Below are positions 1 to 5,783 of a stretch of 6,969 bases of DNA, one piece after another. The notes beneath the pieces were generated by a model. The model saw only the letters and a program-made list of their open reading frames with translations. It was not told the origin of the DNA and did no database searches. The translations under genes were made by a program, and so were the position numbers. Position 1 is the stretch's first letter. Each line of letters starts with the position of its first letter. This DNA is from Flavobacteriales bacterium (GTDB taxonomy: Bacteria; Bacteroidota; Bacteroidia; Flavobacteriales_E; Vicingaceae), in assembly GCA_003487525.1 (NCBI GenBank), contig DNDT01000033.1:1-6969 (forward strand). Direction: 5' to 3'.

Positions 1-189
1 TACCAGATTTCCATTCGCCGGATTTTTTACGGATTGACCGAGAATGACCTTATACGCTTTGAATGATGCTGTTGCGTAATCGGTCGTTTCTTCGTCTCCG
101 AACATGTCCATCAGGTCATCCTGAGCACATGCCGGCGAAAAAAACGTGAAAGCACTTATGAAAGTGAGGAATAGGGTTCGTCGTATCAT
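1..189 (-). CDS. DUF5777-type outer-membrane beta-barrel protein, N-terminal fragment (runs off the left edge)
   Basis: Only the first 63 codons are present; the reading frame is open to base 1. Residues 1-22 form a signal peptide: basic MIRR, a Phe-rich hydrophobic core, and an ACA|Q cleavage site with Gln at +1, as is common in Bacteroidota. The mature start carries an acidic stretch (QDDLMDMFGDEE) followed by TTDYATASFKAYKVILGQSV and a PANGNL segment. From memory this resembles the start of the Bacteroidota DUF5777 family, predicted beta-barrels in which the acidic stretch leads into the first strands. The start codon overlaps the stop of the upstream YceI gene as ATGA, so translation is probably coupled. 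The protein is last in the visible part of the envelope operon and would sit in the outer membrane. An SPAC segment at residues 18-21 is a poor lipobox, so a lipoprotein is less likely. The family call rests on a short fragment. Confidence 0.72.
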   Translation of the reverse strand, partial: MIRRTLFLTFISAFTFFSPACAQDDLMDMFGDEETTDYATASFKAYKVILGQSVKNPANGNLV

Positions 190-737
190 TTCAATTTAAT
201 AAGGTTGACATCAACGCTTACTTCAATTTCCTTGGCAATTTTGTCTGCCACCGAACCGCCAATTTTAATATTGTAGTCGGCCGGTTTAACATTGAAAACT
301 GCTTTTGCGTTTATGGCATCTCCTTTGATTACAAAACTTCCGGCATGTTCAACTTCCTTGGTTACACCATGAATACTCAATTTTCCTTTTACCATGGCGT
401 CGTAGGTTCCGTCATTTAAAAAATCGATTCCTTCAAAATTCAGCACCGTGCCCGTAAAGGTTGCCGTTGGAATTTTGTCCGATTCCATGTAATTCTCGTT
501 AAAATGCTCTTGCATCAGCGCTTTTGGGAATTCAAATGATTTTATCAGCACCTTGAAAACAAAGTCTCCGGTAGAAATATCAAATGCACTGTTAACCTGA
601 TTGTTGTTCGCCTCGATATTTTCCATTGGAGTTTCCGAATAGAACTTGATGTGACCATTCTTTGTAACGTATTTCTGTGCCGAAGCGATTTGGAAAAACG
701 GTATAAGCAGTATTAGGAGGGTGGTTTTTTTCATCAT
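186..737 (-). CDS. YceI-family secreted lipocalin-like protein
   Basis: The product is 183 residues, the usual size for the short secreted YceI proteins of Bacteroidota. Residues 1-20 are a signal peptide (MMKK, hydrophobic core, IASA|Q). The mature protein shows the family pattern: ANNNQVNSAFDISTGDFVF at 43-61, an FEFPKALMQEHFNENYMESD segment at 68-87, PTATFTG, GKLSIHGVTKEV at 118-129 and a C-terminal SVADKIAKEIEVSVDV strand region. YceI proteins fold as an extended lipocalin-like barrel, and characterised members bind a long isoprenoid or similar amphiphile in a central pocket. The ligand here is unknown. The frame extends upstream to a TTG at 773, but that would overlap the previous gene. 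ATG at 737 (or the adjacent ATG at 734) sits 4 nt after that gene's stop and directly begins the signal peptide. It is fourth in the five-gene operon and overlaps the DUF5777 gene by 4 nt. Confidence 0.9.
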   Translation of the reverse strand: MMKKTTLLILLIPFFQIASAQKYVTKNGHIKFYSETPMENIEANNNQVNSAFDISTGDFVFKVLIKSFEFPKALMQEHFNENYMESDKIPTATFTGTVLNFEGIDFLNDGTYDAMVKGKLSIHGVTKEVEHAGSFVIKGDAINAKAVFNVKPADYNIKIGGSVADKIAKEIEVSVDVNLIKLK

Positions 738-741
738 TGGA

Positions 742-1179
742 TTAGTTAGATTTTTCGAACGAACATTTTTCAAGAACTACGTCTACATCGTTGTACCCGG
801 AGCAGTATCCCTTTATGTCAAATCCTTTCAGTGAAGCGCCTTCCTGAATATCATGTCCGACTGAGGTCAAAAAGGTACAGCGTACTCCTTCGTCACCAAA
901 CATGCCTTCATTGAACACAAATACAGCTATCGTAAGTGTATCCTCGATATCTATGCGGGTTGGAGTTCCGGAAACCACGATCATTTTACCGTTGTATTTT
1001 AAGGAAGAAGCTTCGTTGTCAGACGTAAATTCAGTGTAGAGTTGCTCCGCAGAAAGCTTGTAGTTGGCTTCCAATTCTTTGAAGTCGGGATGTTTTTTAT
1101 TGTACACAAACTCGTAGGCCAGGAAAAAGCCTGTTGCAACAAGCAAAATAAAAATAACGATATAATGGATCCTTTTCAT
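742..1179 (-). CDS. Membrane-anchored OB-fold (tRNA_anti-like) protein
   Basis: This is a 145-residue protein. Residues 5-22 form one hydrophobic segment with a basic start (MKRIH). No convincing signal peptidase site follows, so it is probably an N-terminal anchor with the domain on the periplasmic side. Residues about 38-139 match the small OB-fold family annotated as tRNA_anti-like (PF12869): ANYKLSAEQLYTEF, then NGKMIVVSGTPTRID, GVRCTF at 99-104, and a closing strand pair around KGYCSGYNDVDVVLEKC. Three cysteines (101, 126, 139) lie in the domain; 126 and 139 could form a disulfide in an oxidising compartment. Despite the Pfam name there is no sign of a role in tRNA binding. The gene lies 4 nt downstream of the one-domain cytochrome gene and 4 nt upstream of the YceI gene, so it belongs to the operon. 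Its function is unknown; a periplasmic adaptor or ligand-binding role is a guess from context. Confidence 0.78.
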   Translation of the reverse strand: MKRIHYIVIFILLVATGFFLAYEFVYNKKHPDFKELEANYKLSAEQLYTEFTSDNEASSLKYNGKMIVVSGTPTRIDIEDTLTIAVFVFNEGMFGDEGVRCTFLTSVGHDIQEGASLKGFDIKGYCSGYNDVDVVLEKCSFEKSN

Positions 1180-1183
1180 TTAG

Positions 1184-1546
1184 TTAAGGTTGATAATCGA
1201 TAGCCCAGGCCTCAATTTTTGAGATAGCGCAGTCGCTTAGTTTGGATCTGTCTTTCGGCATGAAATTTTCAGGACAATCTGCATCGTGATTTATTCTGCA
1301 TAAAAATGAAGAATTTGGATCTTCCATCACTGCTTTAAGTGTTTCGTAGGTGCCAAAAAAGGTTTCTGTTGGCAGGGTACCAATGTGACAAGGGGAACAA
1401 TTGGCCTTGATGATTGGTGCAATATCCACACTGTATTTTAATCCGGTTGTTTCACATGGGTACAACTCTTCTTCCACATCCCTGTAACACGAACCAAGCC
1501 ATGAAACAGAAAGGATTAAAGCAAAAAATATAATTTTCTTTGTCAT
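1184..1546 (-). CDS. Single-domain heme c lipoprotein
   Basis: The product is 120 residues. Residues 1-20 form a lipoprotein signal ending in the lipobox LGSC, with Cys20 as the likely lipidated residue. A single heme-binding motif, CSPCH, lies at 50-54. The FMPKD segment places Met96 as a plausible distal ligand, and the protein ends in a helix (SDCAISKIEAWAIDY), a common finish for this class. Four further cysteines (31, 83, 91, 106) are not used by the heme or lipid anchor. Cys31, before the heme domain, and Cys106, in the last helix, are at positions repeated in the neighbouring two-domain protein and may be disulfide-bonded. The expected role is electron transfer in the periplasm or on the outer-membrane surface. 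Partners are unknown. It begins 2 nt after the stop of the two-domain cytochrome gene and is second in the operon. Confidence 0.82.
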   Translation of the reverse strand: MTKKIIFFALILSVSWLGSCYRDVEEELYPCETTGLKYSVDIAPIIKANCSPCHIGTLPTETFFGTYETLKAVMEDPNSSFLCRINHDADCPENFMPKDRSKLSDCAISKIEAWAIDYQP

Positions 1547-1548
1547 AT

Positions 1549-2328
1549 TTACTCAGGCATATCTGCGGCAATCCAGTCTCTGATCAGGTCAATATCGCAA
1601 CTTCTTAAGGTATCGGAAATATTGGGCGGCATATTTTCAAATTCAGCCTCCCAGGTTAGTGATCCAATCAAAGAGAAATCAGGTGATAATTCCGTGTTTT
1701 TTAATTTTGAATGATCAATATCCAGACCCGACGTTGCATTAGAAGGGAACCATTTTAAGTTATTGTTCTTACCTTTCATAAACGGACTGTTTTCATAATG
1801 ACAGCTTCCACAGTTCTTGAATAAAAATGGGGCAACTTCCGTCTTAAATGAACTGTACTCTTTGCATCCATCACAAGTAAGATTTTGGACCTTTTGGATA
1901 ATCCATTTTTCAATTGTTTTAATTTGATCGTAGCTAAGTCGTTTTTTAGGAGGGGGAGGCATGGCGTCCTTGTCCTGTTCCTCTGTGATTTTTCTATATA
2001 ATTTGGATTTATATACTGTATCGATGTTAAATAGTCCTTTAGCCGTATCACTTTTCATCACTTTATCATAAGAATAAAGCTCGATGCCACCTTTGGCAGA
2101 ATCTGCATCGTGACATCCTGCAAGGGCACAACTACCAATAAAAATAGGAAGTACATCATACTCAAAATAAACGGTGTCTTCATAACATGTGTCAATGGGC
2201 GGAGTGACGGGGGGTGGAGAACTGGTGTCAATTGGTATTGCACCAGGTGGCTCTATTGACTCATGCTTGCAAGTGGAAAAACCAATTACCAATAGCACTA
2301 TTATTCCAACGGTTAAAAATCGATTCAT
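1549..2328 (-). CDS. Two-domain heme c lipoprotein with one CX4CH and one CXXCH motif
   Basis: This 259-residue protein is the first gene of the operon. Residues 1-20 form a lipoprotein signal ending GFSTC, with Cys20 the likely lipidated residue; the Gly-Phe-Ser-Thr run is a relaxed lipobox. A Pro-rich tether follows at 28-44. Domain 1 (about 48-147) has the heme motif CALAGCH at 67-73, with four rather than two residues between the cysteines, and AMPPPP with Met123 as likely distal ligand. Domain 2 (about 152-256) has a standard CGSCH at 173-177 and NMPPN with Met233. Both domains end in a helix with a conserved Trp (IKTIEKWI, IDLIRDWI). The CX4CH form followed by Asp is, from memory, common in the planctomycete-type cytochrome C domain family of Bacteroidota surface lipoproteins. 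The ATG at 2328 is the first in-frame start and begins the lipoprotein signal. The expected role is one-electron transfer at an outer-membrane face. Confidence 0.82.
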   Translation of the reverse strand: MNRFLTVGIIVLLVIGFSTCKHESIEPPGAIPIDTSSPPPVTPPIDTCYEDTVYFEYDVLPIFIGSCALAGCHDADSAKGGIELYSYDKVMKSDTAKGLFNIDTVYKSKLYRKITEEQDKDAMPPPPKKRLSYDQIKTIEKWIIQKVQNLTCDGCKEYSSFKTEVAPFLFKNCGSCHYENSPFMKGKNNNLKWFPSNATSGLDIDHSKLKNTELSPDFSLIGSLTWEAEFENMPPNISDTLRSCDIDLIRDWIAADMPE

Positions 2329-2363
2329 GTCTATACAAGTATACGAATTTTATGTTGGCTTGT
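2329..2363 (-). promoter_or_regulatory. Candidate promoter of the five-gene envelope operon
   Basis: On the minus strand, TATACTTG (2343 to 2336) differs by one base from the Bacteroidota -7 consensus TAnnTTTG. A TTA, one base off the TTG core of the -33 element, lies 19 nt further upstream (about 2363-2361). Only 7 nt separate the -7 box from the start codon of the first gene, so a transcript from here would be leaderless or nearly so. The box lies within a short inverted repeat, TATAC-AA-GTATA (2332-2343), which could be an operator or chance. The space from the dipeptidase stop to this start is only 44 nt and shows no terminator hairpin, so read-through from the dipeptidase gene is also possible. 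Confidence 0.3.
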
Positions 2364-2372
2364 AACTTATGA

Positions 2373-3833
2373 CTAATTTCTGTTCGGAAATTGTTCCAGG
2401 GTATCGAGCAGCAACGACCAGAACTTCTGAACTGAACTTATTTGCACCTTTTCGTCCGGGCTGTGGGCTCCACGAATGTTTGGCCCAAATGAGATCATTT
2501 CCATATCGGGATAATTCGTGCCGAGAATTCCACACTCCAGTCCCGCATGACAGGCATTTACCTTTGCCTCGGTATTGAATTTACTTCGGTACAAATCCTG
2601 CATGATTGTAATAATCTTAGCCTCGGACCTCGGAGTCCAACCGGGGTATGATCCCGTGAAACTCACCTTTGCACCGACTAATTCAAAGGTGCTTTTAAGA
2701 GAGTTTGCCAGATCCATTTTTTCTGTATCAACGGCACTTCGCGTGAGGCATTGAATCATGAATACACCGTCCTTGAGAATGATTCTTGCTAAATTATTCG
2801 AAGTTTGGACAAGGCCTTTGATATCCGGACTCATTCTGTATATGCCTGATAAACTGGCATAAATGGCCCTGATAAAGCTTTTTGAAAAAGTGGGATCACA
2901 GGCATTTGAAGGAAGCTTAGATTCAGAAAGAAGCAAATTCAAATTGGGGTCTGTCTTTTTGAATTCAGTTTTTAATTCGGCTTCGATTTTATTGAGAATA
3001 TTTTTTACCTCATCATTCTTATCCTTGGTACAGGTAATAATGGCAGAGGCTTCTCTCGGTATGGCATTTCGAAGACCGCCACCATCAATGGATGACAGCA
3101 ACAATCCCTGGACATTCAGCAGCTGATATAGGATTCTGTTTAATAATTTATTTGCATTGGCTCTTCCCAGGTGAATATCCATACCGCTGTGCCCACCACT
3201 TAAACCACGTACCTTAATTGAAAATGCCACGTGTTCCTGAGGGACATCCACTAAGTTGCAGGTTCCTTCCGCAGATACGTCAATGCCACCTGCACAACCG
3301 ATGGTGAGTTCATCGTCATCTTCGGTATCCAGATTCAGCATGATCTCTGCTTCCAGTAATCCTCCTTTTAATCCCATGGCGCCCGTCATTCCGGTTTCCT
3401 CGTCAATGGTGAAAAGAGCTTCCAGTTTTGGATGTGGGATGTCCTTGGATTCCAGGATGGCCATAATTGAAGCCACTCCTATGCCATTATCGGCACCGAG
3501 GGTCGTACCTTTCGCTTTCACCCAGTCGCCCTCAACAAACATCTTAATTCCTTCCTTGTCAAAGTCAAACATTGTGTCCGCATTCTTTTGATGCACCATA
3601 TCAAGATGACTTTGCAAAACCACGGTCTTTCTGTTTTCCATTCCGGGACTGGCCGGTTTGCGAATAATCACATTTCCGCATTCATCAACCGTAGTTGCCA
3701 AACCAAGACTTTCACCGTACTGTTTAATGAAGGCAATAACCCGATCCTCTTTCTTTGATGGTCTGGGCACTTTATTCAATTCCGCGAAGTGCGACCACAT
3801 TGCTTTAGGCTCAAGGTTTATAATATCACTCAT
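2373..3833 (-). CDS. pepD: Aminoacyl-histidine dipeptidase (PepD, peptidase family M20)
   Basis: This is a 486-residue cytoplasmic metallopeptidase, essentially the length of E. coli PepD (485). It hydrolyses Xaa-His dipeptides such as carnosine-type substrates and other dipeptides, probably as a two-zinc enzyme. The M20 signatures appear in order: SHLDMVHQKN (His76, Asp78), TTLGADNGIGVA (bridging Asp115), TIDEETGMTGA (catalytic Glu145, metal-binding Glu146), LNLDTEDDDELTIGCAGG (Asp169), GGHSGMDIHLGRANANKLL at the start of the lid domain, HAGLECGIL (429-436) and GAHSPDEKV (metal ligand His457). No signal peptide is present. The frame stays open to 3893, but those 20 extra residues (MQIISTCRKA...) do not resemble the family; ATG at 3833 gives the usual N-terminus, MSDIINLEPKAMW. 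It is transcribed in the same direction as its neighbours but is separated from the upstream gene by 121 nt. Nothing in the sequence ties it to the cytochrome operon downstream. Confidence 0.95.
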   Translation of the reverse strand: MSDIINLEPKAMWSHFAELNKVPRPSKKEDRVIAFIKQYGESLGLATTVDECGNVIIRKPASPGMENRKTVVLQSHLDMVHQKNADTMFDFDKEGIKMFVEGDWVKAKGTTLGADNGIGVASIMAILESKDIPHPKLEALFTIDEETGMTGAMGLKGGLLEAEIMLNLDTEDDDELTIGCAGGIDVSAEGTCNLVDVPQEHVAFSIKVRGLSGGHSGMDIHLGRANANKLLNRILYQLLNVQGLLLSSIDGGGLRNAIPREASAIITCTKDKNDEVKNILNKIEAELKTEFKKTDPNLNLLLSESKLPSNACDPTFSKSFIRAIYASLSGIYRMSPDIKGLVQTSNNLARIILKDGVFMIQCLTRSAVDTEKMDLANSLKSTFELVGAKVSFTGSYPGWTPRSEAKIITIMQDLYRSKFNTEAKVNACHAGLECGILGTNYPDMEMISFGPNIRGAHSPDEKVQISSVQKFWSLLLDTLEQFPNRN

Positions 3834-3847
3834 AAATAAAATTTTGT

Positions 3848-3876
3848 TAAAAATAATCACAATGGCCTTACGACAA
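3848..3876 (-). promoter_or_regulatory. Candidate promoter of pepD
   Basis: On the minus strand, TATTTTTA (3855 to 3848) matches TAnnTTTG except at the last base. A TTG (3876 to 3874) lies 18 nt upstream, close to the usual -33 spacing. The -7 box ends 14 nt before the pepD start codon. The surrounding DNA is AT-rich, so a chance match is quite possible. Confidence 0.27.
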
Positions 3877-3954
3877 GTAGAAATAATCTGCAAATATCGC
3901 CAGAGACAATACCGCGTGCGCTGTTGCCTGTTATTGTGGATTTTACGAAGAATT

Positions 3955-5505
3955 TTATTTATTTCTCAACCGCTTGGTTTCAAATGCAACCGTATTTTCT
4001 GCAGCCATGGACAATTGGACCGGACGGAGATGAAACTCGGAAGAATACTTTCCAAAATGGATAAAATTGCCCGGAGAGTATTTTTTAACAAGTTCCTGAA
4101 TAATCACCCACCTTAAATCAAAAATGGACCGTTTGCTCATAAGTGTGTGATACATTTTTAATTCTTGTGCATTCAAGGTTTTTTTTCTCATGATAGCATC
4201 TGAAATACTTTTGACAACCATATCGGTCTTCAAATCGCTGTTTCTGGATATAAAACGCCTCAGGCTTTCAAGTTTATCGAACAAGAGCAAATCTTCATCG
4301 ACTTCCGATAAGCACAATATTTCGATACAGCGCATGTCAAATTCACTTTGGTGACATTCCAGGTATTTCAATCTGTTTTCGCGATTCAGATACATGAGGC
4401 ATCGACGGTAGTCTCCCTGCAAGAAGATTGAAAAAAGTTCAACAAGTCTTGCCCTGGCCTGAAAGGAGTTAAAGTGACCATAAGCCATATCAGCGTCAAG
4501 ATCACTCATAATGAGATCAATCATTTCAAATTTCCGGATCCACAGGAAGTAACACAGAAAGTACTGCAACATTGGGATGCGCTGGTATGCACTGAAATGG
4601 TCAAGATTTATCAGCTTCCTGGAATACCGCTCAATCAGTTTAAACTTTTTTAAGTACCACAGATTTTCAAGAATCAACAAATGGACAGACAGGCGAAACG
4701 ATGCAGGGTACAATCCCGGCCGAAGATTCAATTCTCTTTTCAGTGCGTTTGAATTTATAAGTGAGCGATGGTGTTCGTTTTGCTCAAACATTACTTTGGC
4801 ATCCAGAAACCGAGCCATCCAAATGGCGTTTCGAAGGGACCATTTTTTATGATAGGTGTGAAAAACACTGCTTGCATCCGTGTTTGTGACCGACTTGTGT
4901 ACGGCACAACAACGCATGCCAAAAACCAGGTTCTCAAACAGCTTTTTGATTTCTTCAAATTGCTCATATTGAATTGTAAACGATGCGTGTTCATCGGCAT
5001 ATCTTTTTTGAAGCCGGATTTGTCCGGAGTACTTGCTGAATTGCTCCATATCCCGAAGGCAATCTTTTTGAAGTCCGAGAAATTCAAATTGCCCTGCCTT
5101 TTTAAAGGTTTCCTTCAGTACCTGAATAGATATATGGTAGGCATTTCGTTCAGTCAGCATCTCAGAGGCGAGTATCTCTTTTTTTAAGCACATGAAATAA
5201 TAGAAATGTGGGTCATATCGCTTAAAATAATCCAGTCGCTTGGTTGAAAGTTCGAATTCAAAAATCTTCTTTTTAAAACGATGAAAATTTTTATAGGCAT
5301 TGCCATTTTTATCGTCGATGATACGTTTAATCAATCCCTTTGGCGATGAATTGGGCTGAGTAGAATCAAAGGCCCTGAACATGTTGACGAGTGATTTGCA
5401 GCTTCTGTATTTGCTCATGAACTGAACAAAAGCAACCTTGTCACCGTCGCTCATACGACGTACGTGATAGACCATCTCGTCAATGGCATCTTGTCTTTTA
5501 CCCAT
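3955..5505 (-). CDS. Hypothetical all-helical cytoplasmic protein, possibly TPR-like
   Basis: I do not recognise a named family for this 516-residue protein. It has no signal peptide or membrane span and is rich in Lys, Arg, Phe, Leu and Tyr. It reads as amphipathic helices throughout. Helix pairs resembling degenerate TPR or other alpha-solenoid repeats can be seen around 275-300 (LLILENLWYLKKFKLIERYS), 314-335 and 352-373 (LVELFSIFLQGDYRRCLMYL). The N-terminal part (about 8-90), with MSDGDKVAFVQFMSKY then a basic KNFHRFKKKIFEF segment, recalls a widespread group of uncharacterised Bacteroidota proteins of about 500 residues that start with a KSMSKSEKRYFKLF-like stretch. That resemblance is from memory and distant. 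No enzyme motif is visible, so a scaffold or protein-binding role is only a guess. The ATG at 5505 is the first in the frame and lies 32 nt downstream of a perfect -7 box. The gene appears to be monocistronic. Confidence 0.8.
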   Translation of the reverse strand: MGKRQDAIDEMVYHVRRMSDGDKVAFVQFMSKYRSCKSLVNMFRAFDSTQPNSSPKGLIKRIIDDKNGNAYKNFHRFKKKIFEFELSTKRLDYFKRYDPHFYYFMCLKKEILASEMLTERNAYHISIQVLKETFKKAGQFEFLGLQKDCLRDMEQFSKYSGQIRLQKRYADEHASFTIQYEQFEEIKKLFENLVFGMRCCAVHKSVTNTDASSVFHTYHKKWSLRNAIWMARFLDAKVMFEQNEHHRSLINSNALKRELNLRPGLYPASFRLSVHLLILENLWYLKKFKLIERYSRKLINLDHFSAYQRIPMLQYFLCYFLWIRKFEMIDLIMSDLDADMAYGHFNSFQARARLVELFSIFLQGDYRRCLMYLNRENRLKYLECHQSEFDMRCIEILCLSEVDEDLLLFDKLESLRRFISRNSDLKTDMVVKSISDAIMRKKTLNAQELKMYHTLMSKRSIFDLRWVIIQELVKKYSPGNFIHFGKYSSEFHLRPVQLSMAAENTVAFETKRLRNK

Positions 5506-5537
5506 GAAACAGGAACTTTTAAGGGATCAGGTTAAAA

Positions 5538-5567
5538 CAAATATATGAGGATTGTCCGGTGGAGCAC
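5538..5567 (-). promoter_or_regulatory. Promoter of the 516-residue helical protein gene (TAnnTTTG type)
   Basis: On the minus strand, TATATTTG (5545 to 5538) is an exact match to the Bacteroidota -7 consensus. At the -33 position, 19 nt upstream, there is GTG (5567 to 5565) where TTG is expected, so that half is weak. The box ends 32 nt before the ATG at 5505, implying a leader of roughly 25-28 nt. This is the best promoter-like sequence I found in the window. Confidence 0.5.
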
Positions 5568-5783
5568 GCTGATAATTGCTTCACTTTTTCATTGGTGTAA
5601 ATTGATACTTAAACGTGCATTTTTTATTCATAAAGTCGGATTTCAATCAGAATCCATCAATTTTAGATAAATCAGTGACCGGTGAAAGTTTTAAACGAAT
5701 GAATCAGTAATTGTGTTGAAAATTATTGGTTGAGAACATATCCCGATACCATTTTTTTTTGTGCCTTTATGCATTAAATCCCA
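5568..5783. other. Divergent intergenic region between the helical protein gene and the GT87-like gene
   Basis: No gene, RNA or strong hairpin is visible. The DNA is AT-rich. AATCAG occurs three times (5645-5650, 5670-5675, 5702-5707) with irregular spacing, probably by chance. A run of nine T residues (5752-5760) lies 23 nt before the plus-strand start codon. A TTG at 5730-5732 could serve as a -33 core for that gene, but no good TAnnTTTG box follows; TTTTTTTG at 5754-5761 is the nearest and lacks the TA. The plus-strand gene must be transcribed from here, but I cannot place its promoter. Confidence 0.6.

Noticed and set aside
738..773. TTG-initiated extension of the YceI frame
   Set aside because: It would overlap the OB-fold gene by about 30 nt and put a polar stretch before an otherwise well-formed signal peptide; ATG at 737 is far better.
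1946..2216. G-rich runs on the plus strand (around 1949-1963 and 2197-2216), possible G-quadruplexes
   Set aside because: They are the complement of Pro codons in the lipoprotein's PPPP segment after Met123 and in its Pro-rich tether, which explains them fully.
1776..2243. Additional minus-strand frames inside the two-domain cytochrome gene
   Set aside because: They are shifted frames within a gene whose heme motifs and lipoprotein signal lie in the longer frame.
3256..3591. Plus-strand open frame of 111 codons opposite pepD, Ser/Pro/Met-rich
   Set aside because: It is antisense to strongly conserved M20 motifs, and its odd composition is what the complement of those codons would give.
3834..3893. 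N-terminal extension of the dipeptidase frame (20 residues starting MQIISTCRKA)
   Set aside because: It is absent from PepD family members, and the ATG at 3833 gives the standard N-terminus and length.
3906..3937. Inverted repeat ACAATA / TATTGT with a 20-nt loop between the helical protein gene and pepD
   Set aside because: The stem is only 6 bp, A/T-rich, with a long loop and no T-run after it on the minus strand, so it is not a credible terminator.
4577..5187. Plus-strand open frames opposite the 516-residue helical protein gene
   Set aside because: There is no recognisable protein character, and the minus-strand frame is long, continuous and preceded by a consensus promoter.
5645..5707. 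Three copies of AATCAG in the divergent intergenic region
   Set aside because: A 6-base word at irregular spacings (25 and 32 nt) in AT-rich DNA is not distinguishable from chance.
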